Part shown: positions 1-5,595 of the stretch, piece after piece
Position numbering within the stretch: the stretch's first letter is position 1
Layout of the letters: each line of letters begins with the position of its first letter
Assembly: GCA_036501345.1 (NCBI GenBank)
Contig: DASYAN010000497.1
Location: 1-10,240, forward strand
Source: DASYAN01 sp036501345
GTDB taxonomy: Bacteria; Chloroflexota; Ktedonobacteria; Ktedonobacterales; Ktedonobacteraceae
Reading direction: 5' to 3'
DNA length: 10,240 nt
The notes under the pieces: model-generated
The model's database searches: none
What the model saw: the letters and a program-made list of their open reading frames with translations, nothing else
Told to the model about the DNA's origin: nothing
Program-made: the position numbers and the translations under genes

Positions 1-488
1 GGACCTGTGAACGAGACTACAACCAGATTATTTCTATTAACCATATCTGATCGGTTAGGTATCGTGAAATAGAAGATAGCCAGACCATCGCTTTCAGTTA
101 TTGCAACTTCGCTATCTCTATAGCCATCAGCCCATTCAACACTTGCTTGCGCACTAGCCCCAGTGACACCCACAGGATTGCCATTCACATTGTGAATGAA
201 ATGCGCATACACAGGAATCTTATTCCCCGGCTTGAAGGCTGGCGTAGTATTAGTAATCCAAGCGCCACACAAATAGGGAGCGACAGTTGGTATTGATGAC
301 ATATTGTTGCTGAAGTGGATAGTAACAGCGATTTGTGGATTACCCAGATCTGGTGTAGGATTTGCATTATTTTCACCACAAGCGATGACCAGTACACTGA
401 GTAATAAGAGGAGAAGAACAGCAACACTTTTGAGACAAAGAGAGACATGAGATTTGATTGTTCGTTGTTGGTGCTCTTCAGTTTTCAT
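1..488 (-). CDS. Secreted lipoprotein with Ig-like domain, C-terminus beyond window
   Basis: This reading frame starts with ATG at 488, stays open for 162 codons and runs off the left edge, so the C-terminus is missing. The N-terminus is a lipoprotein signal: a polar, weakly basic start, a hydrophobic leucine/valine stretch (residues 20-35) and a lipobox L-V-I-A-C with Cys37 as the lipidation site, followed by an Asn/Pro-rich linker. Residues about 52-162 look like a beta-sandwich of the bacterial Ig/macroglobulin-like kind. The cues are a 'GNPVGVTGA' turn, the segment 'ASVEWADGY' and a 'SDGLAIFYF' strand. It is probably anchored on the outer face of the membrane; its ligand and function are unknown. 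The ribosome binding site is weak (AAGG about 13 nt upstream), and a closer upstream ATG runs into a stop, so 488 is the best start. The gene lies downstream of the cupredoxin lipoprotein on the same strand, separated by a terminator and its own promoter candidate. Confidence 0.8.
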   Translation of the reverse strand, partial: MKTEEHQQRTIKSHVSLCLKSVAVLLLLLLSVLVIACGENNANPTPDLGNPQIAVTIHFSNNMSSIPTVAPYLCGAWITNTTPAFKPGNKIPVYAHFIHNVNGNPVGVTGASAQASVEWADGYRDSEVAITESDGLAIFYFTIPNRSDMVNRNNLVVVSFTG

Positions 489-530
489 GAGAGTGCCATG
501 CCTTTACGCACTTGATAGTACTGTCCGCAA

Positions 531-539
531 AGTATAACA
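531..539 (-). promoter_or_regulatory. Extended -10 promoter candidate for the lipoprotein gene
   Basis: The minus strand reads TGT-TATACT, an extended -10 (TGn plus a 5/6 match to TATAAT), about 43 bases upstream of the ATG at 488. No good -35 hexamer sits 16-18 bp further upstream, as is common for extended -10 promoters. The transcription start would be near 524. Confidence 0.4.
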
Positions 540-584
540 CAAGTAACATGATGGAGAACTAAATTTATACATACAGATACACAA

Positions 585-633
585 AAGTACTAGCTACAGT
601 CGTCTTTAAGCAAGCAGCCGAAGTACTAGATAC
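585..633. repeat. Pair of 13-bp direct repeats in the intergenic region
   Basis: AAGTACTAGCTAC (585-597) and AAGTACTAGATAC (621-633) differ at one base and are offset by 36 bp. They lie upstream of the lipoprotein promoter candidate and downstream of the cupredoxin gene. They could be a regulator's operator or chance; nothing else in 541-670 is recognisable. Confidence 0.3.
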
Positions 634-670
634 CTGATAGTTGAAACGAGGTGGGCAAGATCACACATAG

Positions 671-710
671 AAAAGAACATATTATCCATAAGTAGACAAT
701 ATGCTCTTTT
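671..710 (-). terminator. Rho-independent terminator of the cupredoxin gene
   Basis: A 13-bp A/T-rich stem with one G-U wobble (671-683 with 698-710) and a 14-nt loop begins nine bases beyond the cupredoxin stop codon. It ends in a short T run on the minus strand. The plus strand also shows a T-rich tail (716-720), so it could work in both directions. Confidence 0.65.
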
Positions 711-718
711 TACTCTTT

Positions 719-1111
719 TTAGGCAGTGACATGGACGAGCAGGTTCATGTTTGGATGGATGGTACAATAATAGTGAAAATCACCAGCGGCGTTGAATGGT
801 CCGATGGTCTGTGTGTCACTCCCATTGAAGTTAAGGGTACCAATCTGCGGGGCATCTGGCTCTGATGGCTTCTCTACTTTCCCACTAGCATCATAGAGAC
901 CATTTGAGATCACGTGCGTATTTGACACGGTATCGACAAGATCGAGCGATTCCCCTTTCTTAACCGCTATGCTCGTAGTTATAAACTGCGATGTTCCCAT
1001 GAGTGCCTTTGGATTTTTGGGAAGCGTGCTTGCATCGACAATACGGCAAGCAGAGAATAAGATAGTCAAAAGCATGCAGCCGAACAGGCCAAATAAGAGC
1101 TTTTTATTCAT
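719..1111 (-). CDS. Cupredoxin (plastocyanin/amicyanin-like) lipoprotein
   Basis: A 130-residue exported type-1 copper protein. Residues 1-22 form a lipoprotein signal: KK near the start, a hydrophobic core and lipobox L-F-S-A-C with Cys22. The rest has the cupredoxin layout. His66 lies in 'NTHVISNG', and Cys116, His119 and Met122 lie in 'YYCTIHPNM'. These are the four usual type-1 ligands. The C-x2-H-x2-M loop has the short amicyanin spacing rather than the longer plastocyanin loop. The protein should be tethered outside the membrane and carry single electrons; the partner is not visible nearby. The start codon is the only one possible in frame, because a stop lies four codons upstream. Its AGGAGG (1128-1133) is 16 nt from the ATG, which is unusually far. 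The gene sits between the tRNA terminator and its own terminator, so it is probably transcribed alone. The family call is firm; the physiological role is unknown. Confidence 0.9.
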   Translation of the reverse strand: MNKKLLFGLFGCMLLTILFSACRIVDASTLPKNPKALMGTSQFITTSIAVKKGESLDLVDTVSNTHVISNGLYDASGKVEKPSEPDAPQIGTLNFNGSDTQTIGPFNAAGDFHYYCTIHPNMNLLVHVTA

Positions 1112-1233
1112 AGGTGCTGATTAGAATCCTCCTGAGTACTCTATATTATGTTGTCTCCTGCGGATTGTTAGATGAGATTTGAGAACATCCCCGTAGGGAC
1201 AATATTACTATAGCAAAATGTCTTCAAGATAGC

Positions 1234-1266
1234 AAAGAGACAAGGAGATAAACCCCTTGTCTCTTT
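1234..1266 (-). terminator. Terminator hairpin downstream of tRNA-Glu
   Basis: A perfect 12-bp stem (1234-1245 with 1255-1266, core GAGACAAGG) with a 9-nt loop lies just beyond the 3' end of the tRNA. The tail on the minus strand is only modestly U-rich; on the plus strand the stem ends in TTTT. It most likely ends the tRNA transcript and separates it from the cupredoxin gene. Confidence 0.65.
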
Positions 1267-1273
1267 TATAAAA

Positions 1274-1347
1274 TAGCGCATACGGGATTCGAACCCGTGA
1301 TCTCCGCCTTGAGAGGGCGATGTCCTAGGCCGCTAGACGAATGCGCC
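1274..1347 (-). tRNA. trnE: tRNA-Glu, anticodon CUC
   Basis: A 74-nt cloverleaf can be drawn completely. It has a 7-bp acceptor stem ending in a G1-U72 wobble, a D arm, an anticodon stem with loop C-U-CUC-A-A, a 5-nt variable region and a T arm with the invariant TTCGAAT loop. The anticodon CUC (plus-strand gag at 1311-1313) reads GAG glutamate codons. The discriminator base is A and CCA is not encoded, so it must be added after transcription. The gene has its own consensus promoter upstream and a hairpin terminator downstream, so it is a single-tRNA unit. Confidence 0.97.
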
Positions 1348-1406
1348 GCGCTCTTAACTAGGCTACGAGATGTATTTTCGTGCCCATTTGACTTACCACG
1401 GGGCTC

Positions 1407-1435
1407 ATAATAACCCATCGCGGACAACTTGTCAA
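1407..1435 (-). promoter_or_regulatory. Sigma-70 promoter of tRNA-Glu
   Basis: On the minus strand a perfect TTGACA (1430-1435) is followed after exactly 17 bp by TATTAT (1407-1412, 5/6 match). The expected start near 1400 gives a leader of about 50 nt before the tRNA 5' end at 1347. The promoter lies just past the terminator of the DUF4349 gene, so the tRNA is transcribed independently. Confidence 0.85.
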
Positions 1436-1460
1436 TAGGTTTTTGGCAGAGAGTTCCAAG

Positions 1461-1499
1461 TAGAGAAAGGCTCCTGCCACATGAAACCAAGCAGGAGCC
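1461..1499 (-). terminator. Rho-independent terminator of the DUF4349 gene
   Basis: A GC-rich 9-bp perfect stem GGCTCCTGC/GCAGGAGCC (1469-1477 with 1491-1499) with a 13-nt loop starts six bases after the DUF4349 stop codon. On the minus strand it is followed by TTTCTCTA. Confidence 0.85.
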
Positions 1500-1505
1500 A
1501 AGGAA

Positions 1506-2648
1506 TCATTCGTCCACTGGGACAGCTTCTTCTGTCGTTTCTTCACTCACTGGGACTACATACTCCGTCGTTCCTTCGTTCATTGGGACCACATCCTCCG
1601 CTATTTCTTCATTCACTGGAGCTGTATCCTCCATCGCTCCTTTGGGTCGAGATACCCGTCTTGTAGGTATATACCATCTCCATACTAACCAGATGATAAT
1701 AGCGGCCGGAACAATGTAAAGACCAAAGGCGACTAGGTAAACGAGTAACCCTATCAGTCTCTGACCAAAAGCCAGTGATGTGCTAAAAGCATCATGGAAT
1801 ACCTGGCCGATAGACCATCCATTATTTGCTGGTGGTGGAGCAGCAGTTTCTATCGGCTCCAAGCTAACTGTGACTGTATAGAATGTAACCTGACTAGTTA
1901 AAGTATTGAGTTGTGCTTCATCACTCTCGATCTGGCCTTCGACATCTGTTAGCTGCTGGTCAATGCTTAGAATATCGCTAAGTGCCTGTGCATGACTGAG
2001 TAGATCCTGCAAACGCCCTTGTTCAAGACGTAGATTTTGCAAACGTGATTGTGTATCAACGTAGGTACCAGTAACATCCTGAATCGACTCGTTGAATGTT
2101 GCAAGACGCCCCCCGTTATGCTCCGTGTAGTCTCTCAAATAACGATAGACCTGTGGGTAAAGGGTTGCTTGCACGGAGAAGGTCAACGATATGTTGTAGA
2201 GATTATCACTCACTTGCTCATAGTCAGTTCCACTTGTGCTCGCACGCGGATCTGTTTTTGTAATCCATGTCTGCAGGTCGTCTGCAACTTTTCGTGTATC
2301 TTTAACTTGCAAATCGACATTGAGCGTCTTAACCAAGTATTGTGGACCAATGTCGCTTGTTTGTGTCTTCTGCCCGCTGGAACTTGAGTTTGCCTCTACC
2401 GCTCCACCAATGCTATTTGTGCCATTGGGAGCACTGACTGCTAGATTAGCCAATTGGGGTACACCACCAGGTAGTTTGAGAGCAGATGGTTGGGGGGATA
2501 AGTGGTTAACAGCAACGCTGAAGTTGGATGGTGTTGTAAACCCTCCAGAGCTTCGACCCACCATGAAACTGGCAACGATTACAACTAGGAGTACGACGCC
2601 TCCAAGTGAGAATAGGGATCGTTTCTTGCCTATCCACGAGTACTTCAT
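1506..2648 (-). CDS. DUF4349 membrane protein with repeat tail
   Basis: A 380-residue protein. Residues 12-30 are a hydrophobic anchor, followed by a Ser/Pro/Gly-rich linker to about 100. Residues 100-325 match the DUF4349 pattern: a strand 'VKTLNVDLQV', an 'ISLTFSVQATLYPQV' segment, then 'VTGTYVDTQSRLQNL' leading into a coiled coil with 'LSIDQQLTDVEGQIE' and a final 'YTVTVSLEP' strand. A second membrane segment (298-323) ends in W-R-W and basic residues. The domain between the two membrane segments should face outside; the tail 339-380 should be cytoplasmic. That tail is four degenerate 11-residue acidic repeats around 'VVPVSEETTEE'. The start is fixed by AGGAGGAG (2653-2660) four bases before ATG 2648; an upstream ATG would add 16 residues without such a site. 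No biochemical role is known to me for the family. The gene diverges from the slipin gene. Confidence 0.85.
   Translation of the reverse strand: MKYSWIGKKRSLFSLGGVVLLVVIVASFMVGRSSGGFTTPSNFSVAVNHLSPQPSALKLPGGVPQLANLAVSAPNGTNSIGGAVEANSSSSGQKTQTSDIGPQYLVKTLNVDLQVKDTRKVADDLQTWITKTDPRASTSGTDYEQVSDNLYNISLTFSVQATLYPQVYRYLRDYTEHNGGRLATFNESIQDVTGTYVDTQSRLQNLRLEQGRLQDLLSHAQALSDILSIDQQLTDVEGQIESDEAQLNTLTSQVTFYTVTVSLEPIETAAPPPANNGWSIGQVFHDAFSTSLAFGQRLIGLLVYLVAFGLYIVPAAIIIWLVWRWYIPTRRVSRPKGAMEDTAPVNEEIAEDVVPMNEGTTEYVVPVSEETTEEAVPVDE
1510..1641 (-). repeat. Four 33-bp tandem repeats at the 3' end of the DUF4349 gene
   Basis: Four in-frame 33-bp units (1510-1542, 1543-1575, 1576-1608, 1609-1641) share a core like CACTGGGAC and encode acidic 11-residue units, e.g. 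'TTEYVVPVSEE'. They are diverged but alignable without gaps. They make the acidic cytoplasmic tail and could vary in copy number between strains. Confidence 0.8.
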
Positions 2649-2652
2649 AAAT

Positions 2653-2660
2653 CTCCTCCT
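2653..2660 (-). promoter_or_regulatory. Ribosome binding site fixing the DUF4349 start
   Basis: The minus strand reads AGGAGGAG, then ATTT, then the ATG at 2648. This near-perfect Shine-Dalgarno site selects 2648 over the upstream in-frame ATG at 2696. Confidence 0.85.
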
Positions 2661-2710
2661 GCTAATGAATGCCATTTGAATAGAGTAAAGTATCAAAAGA
2701 TTAAAACGTC

Positions 2711-2876
2711 GAGAGGGGGTAGAAGCACCTTATGTAGTGGTTAGTTCAAAAAAATTGCTCAAAAAGAGCTCAAAATCTGAAACCACTAAGTAGGGTGGCT
2801 GTACCGCGAAAATCTGCTGGTGAATTTTCGCTGAGCTTAAAGAATAGCTCGAGACTGTCGCTGCTACCCCTCTCAC
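2711..2876. promoter_or_regulatory. Candidate multi-branch structured RNA or leader
   Basis: A long-range stem closes the segment: GAGAGGGGGTAGAAGC (2711-2726) against GCTGCTACCCCTCTC near 2860-2876, about 14 pairs with one bulge and one mismatch. Inside are TAGTGGTT/AACCACTA (2735-2742 with 2781-2788) capped by GCTC/GAGC, then GCGAAAAT/ATTTTCGC (about 2807-2831), then GAGCT/AGCTC (about 2833-2850). The pairs are nearly all Watson-Crick, so the strand cannot be decided. On the minus strand it would be the DUF4349 leader; on the plus strand it would lie about 250 nt before the slipin start. I recognise no riboswitch class. Confidence 0.4.
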
Positions 2877-3116
2877 TATCATGACGCTTTCAACTGATCA
2901 ATAGTTCCCTGTTGGGATGCATGAATATTAAAGGATTCTTGATCCTGAAGGAAGTACATTGAGATAAGAGTGCAAAAGAAGGGGAGTTGTAACTCTGCTC
3001 TAGGATCTATTAAGAGAGACATCGTCGATTGTTCTGATTGTAGGATCGAGATTGCGTTTGTATGACAACCGGATGGATATCAACGGATATGCAGCTTCTT
3101 CTCTCGAAGAGCTTGC

Positions 3117-3123
3117 AAAGGAG
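3117..3123 (+). promoter_or_regulatory. Ribosome binding site fixing the slipin start
   Basis: AAAGGAG lies seven bases before the ATG at 3131. The longer open frame from ATG 3062 has no such site and would put a non-conserved extension before the membrane anchor. Confidence 0.8.
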
Positions 3124-3130
3124 ACTTGCT

Positions 3131-3961
3131 ATGACAGCACTTCTCATTAGCATTATTGTGATCGCTCTAGCCCTGTTAGGGCTTGCTGGCCTTCGCGTTG
3201 TACAACAATACGAACGTGGTGTTATCTTTATCCTGGGTCACTTGCAAGGAGCAAAAGGGCCAGGACTTTTCTGGATACCTCCATTCATTTCACGCATGGT
3301 AAAAGTTGACCTGCGTATTGTGACTCTCACGGTGCCACCACAAGAGGTAATTACAAGAGATAATGTTACAGTCAGAGTAACAGCTGTAGTGTACTTCTAT
3401 GTAGAGAATCCTGCCACGGCAGTTGTCAACGTGGTAGATTTTATGCAGGCGACATCACAAATTGGTCAAACGACACTCCGCAACGTCCTTGGTCAATCAG
3501 AACTGGATGAACTACTATCCCAGCGCAACAAGATCAATCAGCAGTTGCAGACTATTATCGATGAGCATACAGAACGCTGGGGGGTGAAGGTAACAGCGGT
3601 GGAGGTAAAAGATATCGAGTTGCCCGCTACCATGCAGCGTGCTATGGCCAAGCAAGCTGAAGCTGAACGAGAGAAGCGTGCAAAAATCATCCATGCCGAA
3701 GGTGAATTGCAGGCCTCCACACAGCTTGCTGAGGCTGCTGGGATCATTGGTTCACAGCCAAGTGCGCTACAACTGCGTTACTTGCAAACGCTGACGGAGA
3801 TTGCCGCAGAAAAGAATTCAACCATCATTTTTCCGCTTCCTATAGATGTACTTCAGCCAATCATGGAAAATCTTCGTAAGGGGAGCGAGCCAGAACGGGT
3901 GCCAAACAAGGATATCCATGAGCCACAGGTGTCACAGCCAATTCCTGCTGCACCTCTCTAG
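3131..3961 (+). CDS. Slipin (SPFH/band 7 stomatin-like membrane protein)
   Basis: A 276-residue stomatin/prohibitin-family protein. Residues 2-20 are a hydrophobic membrane anchor. The SPFH core follows at about 21-165 with typical slipin signatures: 'VVQQYERGVIFILG' (23-36), 'GPGLFWIPPF' (43-52), 'VPPQEVITRDNVTVRVTAVVY' across 68-88, and 'LRNVLGQSELDELL' (116-129). Residues 165-205 form an Ala/Glu/Lys/Arg-rich coiled coil ('AKQAEAEREKRAKI'). The end (about 250-276) is polar and proline-rich. Family members form large membrane-associated oligomers that organise lipid microdomains and regulate membrane proteases or channels. The usual partner gene nfeD is absent on both sides, so this copy stands alone. 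The start at 3131 rests on the AAAGGAG site and on the anchor beginning directly there, as in other slipins. It converges on pyrE. Confidence 0.92.
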   Translation: MTALLISIIVIALALLGLAGLRVVQQYERGVIFILGHLQGAKGPGLFWIPPFISRMVKVDLRIVTLTVPPQEVITRDNVTVRVTAVVYFYVENPATAVVNVVDFMQATSQIGQTTLRNVLGQSELDELLSQRNKINQQLQTIIDEHTERWGVKVTAVEVKDIELPATMQRAMAKQAEAEREKRAKIIHAEGELQASTQLAEAAGIIGSQPSALQLRYLQTLTEIAAEKNSTIIFPLPIDVLQPIMENLRKGSEPERVPNKDIHEPQVSQPIPAAPL

Positions 3962-4038
3962 CTATGATGGTCCATAAATGACCTGTTTGCTACGCCTGTG
4001 CGTTATCGACTCTAGAGATGATGCGGAGACACAGAAAA

Positions 4039-4074
4039 GAGGAAGTGAGGCATCGAAGAATGTCTCACTTCCTC
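4039..4074 (-). terminator. Hairpin terminator between convergent slipin and pyrE
   Basis: A perfect 11-bp stem GAGGAAGTGAG/CTCACTTCCTC (4039-4049 with 4064-4074) with a 14-nt loop lies about 20 bases past the pyrE stop. On the minus strand it is followed by TTTTCTG, a normal intrinsic terminator tail. In the plus direction the stem is not followed by a T run, so it serves pyrE better than the slipin gene. Confidence 0.75.
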
Positions 4075-4093
4075 CGCTTAAGATTTCTGGTGG

Positions 4094-4762
4094 CTATAGA
4101 TTCAAGTTGCCAGTAGGTGGCTCCTTTTGTTTACTCGCTAAATAGTCTGCACAGGTACGGTATGTTTCATCTGAAATCAGGCCCTTAGACATGTAGTGAG
4201 TGAGCATAACATCCAGCTTCAGGATACTGATCAAATTATACCCATGCCGATGCAAGCGCTCGGCTGCCCCGTGTTCACGATCAATTAACACGATGACATC
4301 CCTGACCTTCAAACCCATTTCTTCAAGCAAGGAGGCAGTCTCAAGAATGCTGCTACCGCGCGTAATCAGATCATCGACGATGAGTGCTGTATCTCCTGGC
4401 AAAAAATGTCCCTCGATACCAGGTTTGCCGGTCCCTTCCTGACGAATCCGTGCATAAATAAGGGGAATGTTGGTTTCTAACGAATAAGCCGTTGCCAACA
4501 GGAGCCCGCCTACTGGTACTCCCGCGACGATTGTGAAGGGATGAACGCGTGGACGACGAAGTGATTGCGCCAAGTCGATTTCTTGCTGCATCAGTTTACT
4601 AGCAACACGCAGAGCAGCTGGGTTACTGATCAGAACTTTGGGATTGATAAAAATAGGTGAACTGACCGCCGACTCGCTTACTGCAAAATTACCAAATTGA
4701 ATGCCTCCCAAGTCGTACAAGGCTTGTGCCAACCAGAGATTATCCAGAGTTTGTTCTTTCAT
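4094..4762 (-). CDS. pyrE: Orotate phosphoribosyltransferase
   Basis: A 222-residue type I phosphoribosyltransferase that should make OMP from orotate and PRPP in pyrimidine synthesis. The PRPP-binding loop is 'ALIVDDLITRGSSILE' (126-141), with the two acidic residues Asp130-Asp131. Other family marks are 'SPIFINPKVLISNP' (35-48), 'VAGVPVGGLLLATAY' (79-93), 'EGTGKPGIEGHF' (109-120) and 'VIVLIDREHGAAERL' (156-170). The usual flexible catalytic loop (R-K-E-x-K-x-[HY]-G in many members) is not evident: here the stretch is 'IYARIRQEGTGK' (102-113), shorter and without the middle lysine. Activity could therefore be altered, or the lysine supplied differently. I chose ATG 4762 because homology begins about there; the frame is open to a TTG at 4843, but that stretch looks noncoding. 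No good Shine-Dalgarno precedes 4762, and a hairpin ends about 20 nt upstream. No other pyr gene is nearby. Confidence 0.88.
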   Translation of the reverse strand: MKEQTLDNLWLAQALYDLGGIQFGNFAVSESAVSSPIFINPKVLISNPAALRVASKLMQQEIDLAQSLRRPRVHPFTIVAGVPVGGLLLATAYSLETNIPLIYARIRQEGTGKPGIEGHFLPGDTALIVDDLITRGSSILETASLLEEMGLKVRDVIVLIDREHGAAERLHRHGYNLISILKLDVMLTHYMSKGLISDETYRTCADYLASKQKEPPTGNLNL

Positions 4763-5440
4763 AGAGTTGTTGGCAAGGAGACCCCTCGGCTTCAGCCTGG
4801 GGCGGAATGGCCTCCTGTACGCATGGGGCGTAGGGAAGACCAATGGCGGGCTTGTTAGCCAACTGGGTCTTGTGCGGTAGCACCACCTTGCTCTCCTTTC
4901 TGTTGTGTTGCTGTCCCTTGCGGGAGAGTCTTTTTAGGAGAAAGACCCAGAAAACTCTTGACCGATTTCGGTCCACTCCTGGTCTAAGCCAAGCTGTTAT
5001 GACCCTTCGAGATGGCAATACAGGCATAGGTCTGAGACCGTCTGCTTCGGCGTGGCAGGTAGTGGTTTAGACTAGGGTGGCATCCAAACATACTTTCGCT
5101 ACTCTCCCTAGCACATAAGCCTGGGATTCCGCTATTTCTTAGCCCGTATCGCTGCTGCTCCCGTTGCCGAGAGCCCTCTAGACAAGAACTTACGTTGCGC
5201 TAGCCGTTTTCGCAAGCCCCTAGCCTTTAGCAAGGGGTTCTTGACCAGCGTGCAACCTGCTAATACCCCTGTATTGACGCATAGGGAAGATGCAGGTCTT
5301 CCTTTCTTGGGGCTTAGGGTACTGCCTCTCTCAATGTGAGCAAACGTACTCACACATCAATTCCGGTGAAAACATCTGTATACCGCACGGGATCACCCGT
5401 GTGTGGCCCTAGCAGGGCAAGATACTGCTCCCTCGTATCA
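4763..5440 (-). ncRNA. Hairpin-dense noncoding block, possible IS200/IS605-type remnant or long pyrE leader
   Basis: No frame gives a credible protein here, but stems are dense: 4782-4802; GTCTTT/AAAGAC 4928-4946; GACCG/CGGTC 4960-4973; GCTCTCG-GCAA-CGGGAGC (minus) 5157-5174; GTTGCGCT with AGCG(TG)CAAC 5194-5201/5247-5256; ACCTGC/GCAGGT 5255-5260/5292-5297; TGTGAG/CTCACA 5335-5354; CACGGG/CCCGTG 5386-5401; GCCCT/AGGGC 5406-5418; GATAC/GTATC 5421-5439. The GCAA tetraloop, plus a U-G wobble that would be a C-A mismatch on the other strand, argue for minus-strand transcription. The hairpin at 5386-5401 slightly favours the plus strand. Both identity and boundaries are uncertain. The options are a decayed IS200/IS605 element with its guide-type RNA, a stand-alone structured RNA, or a long pyrE leader. 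It looks more GC-rich than the A/T-rich stretch beside it. Confidence 0.4.
4772..4815 (-). mobile_element. Hairpin resembling an IS200/IS605 right end, next to pyrE
   Basis: On the minus strand a stem CCCC-a-GGC-tgaa-GCC-ga-GGGG (4782-4802) is flanked by GCCATTCCG before and TCTCCTTGCC after. This is the general look of IS200/IS605 terminal hairpins, and the overlapping minus frame reads 'VQEAIPPQAEAEGSP', similar in style to TnpB C-termini. No Y1 transposase or TnpB zinc-finger region is present, so at most this is a remnant. The similarity comes from memory of the family, not from an alignment. Confidence 0.3.
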
Positions 5441-5586
5441 AGAGAGTGAAAGACCGGAGATGAACACTAGCTTTTGCTATGGGGTTCCTGACATTCAGCA
5501 TCCTTTCTCATTTAAAGAAGGATTTATTACTCTGAAACTCCCTAACATAAATGCAAAGAGTTCGAGAAACTCAGCTCGCTTCTGTA

Positions 5587-5595
5587 AGTATAACA
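5587..5595 (-). promoter_or_regulatory. Extended -10 candidate reading towards the structured block and pyrE
   Basis: The minus strand reads TGT-TATACT, identical to the extended -10 proposed upstream of the lipoprotein gene. No clear -35 is seen. If used, the transcript would run through the whole hairpin-dense block before reaching pyrE, about 800 nt away. No better minus-strand promoter was found closer to pyrE. Confidence 0.25.

Larger units (their letters stand above)
2649..3130. other. Divergent intergenic region with structured segment
   Basis: These 482 bases separate the divergent DUF4349 and slipin genes. Bases 2711-2876 can fold into a closed multi-branch structure (separate entry). 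The remainder (2877-3130) shows a small hairpin AGGAT/ATCCT (2932-2946) and a weak promoter-like pair, TTGATC at 2939 followed 18 bp on by GATAAG, reading towards the slipin gene. The frame at 3062-3130 is open and continuous with the slipin frame but has no ribosome binding site. I see no gene here. Confidence 0.5.

Noticed and set aside
185..448. 87-codon minus-strand frame
   Set aside because: It overlaps the lipoprotein gene in another frame on the same strand; the lipoprotein frame has a signal peptide, lipobox and continuous coding to the edge.
2236..2679. Plus-strand frames antisense to the DUF4349 gene (also 2049-2387)
   Set aside because: They are shadows of the DUF4349 gene, which has domain structure, a strong ribosome binding site and a terminator.
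2789..2808. T-box-like string AGGGTGG...TACCGCG followed by a GCGAAAAT/ATTTTCGC hairpin (plus strand); a similar GGTGG...CTACCGC string occurs on the minus strand near 4874-4888
   Set aside because: The 14-base T-box core is interrupted by extra bases, there is too little sequence upstream for a Stem I with a specifier loop, and the downstream genes (slipin, pyrE) are not aminoacyl-tRNA synthetase or amino acid genes.
3062..3130. Upstream ATG extending the slipin by 23 residues
   Set aside because: No Shine-Dalgarno precedes it, whereas ATG 3131 has AAAGGAG at good spacing and begins directly with the membrane anchor.
4763..4843. Longer pyrE start at TTG 4843
   Set aside because: The added 27 residues are not like any OPRT N-terminus, overlap the 4782-4802 hairpin and have no ribosome binding site.
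5132..5353. 73-codon minus-strand frame, possible transposase tail
   Set aside because: The residues match no TnpB or other motif I know, and the frame coincides with several consecutive stem-loops, so RNA structure explains the sequence better.
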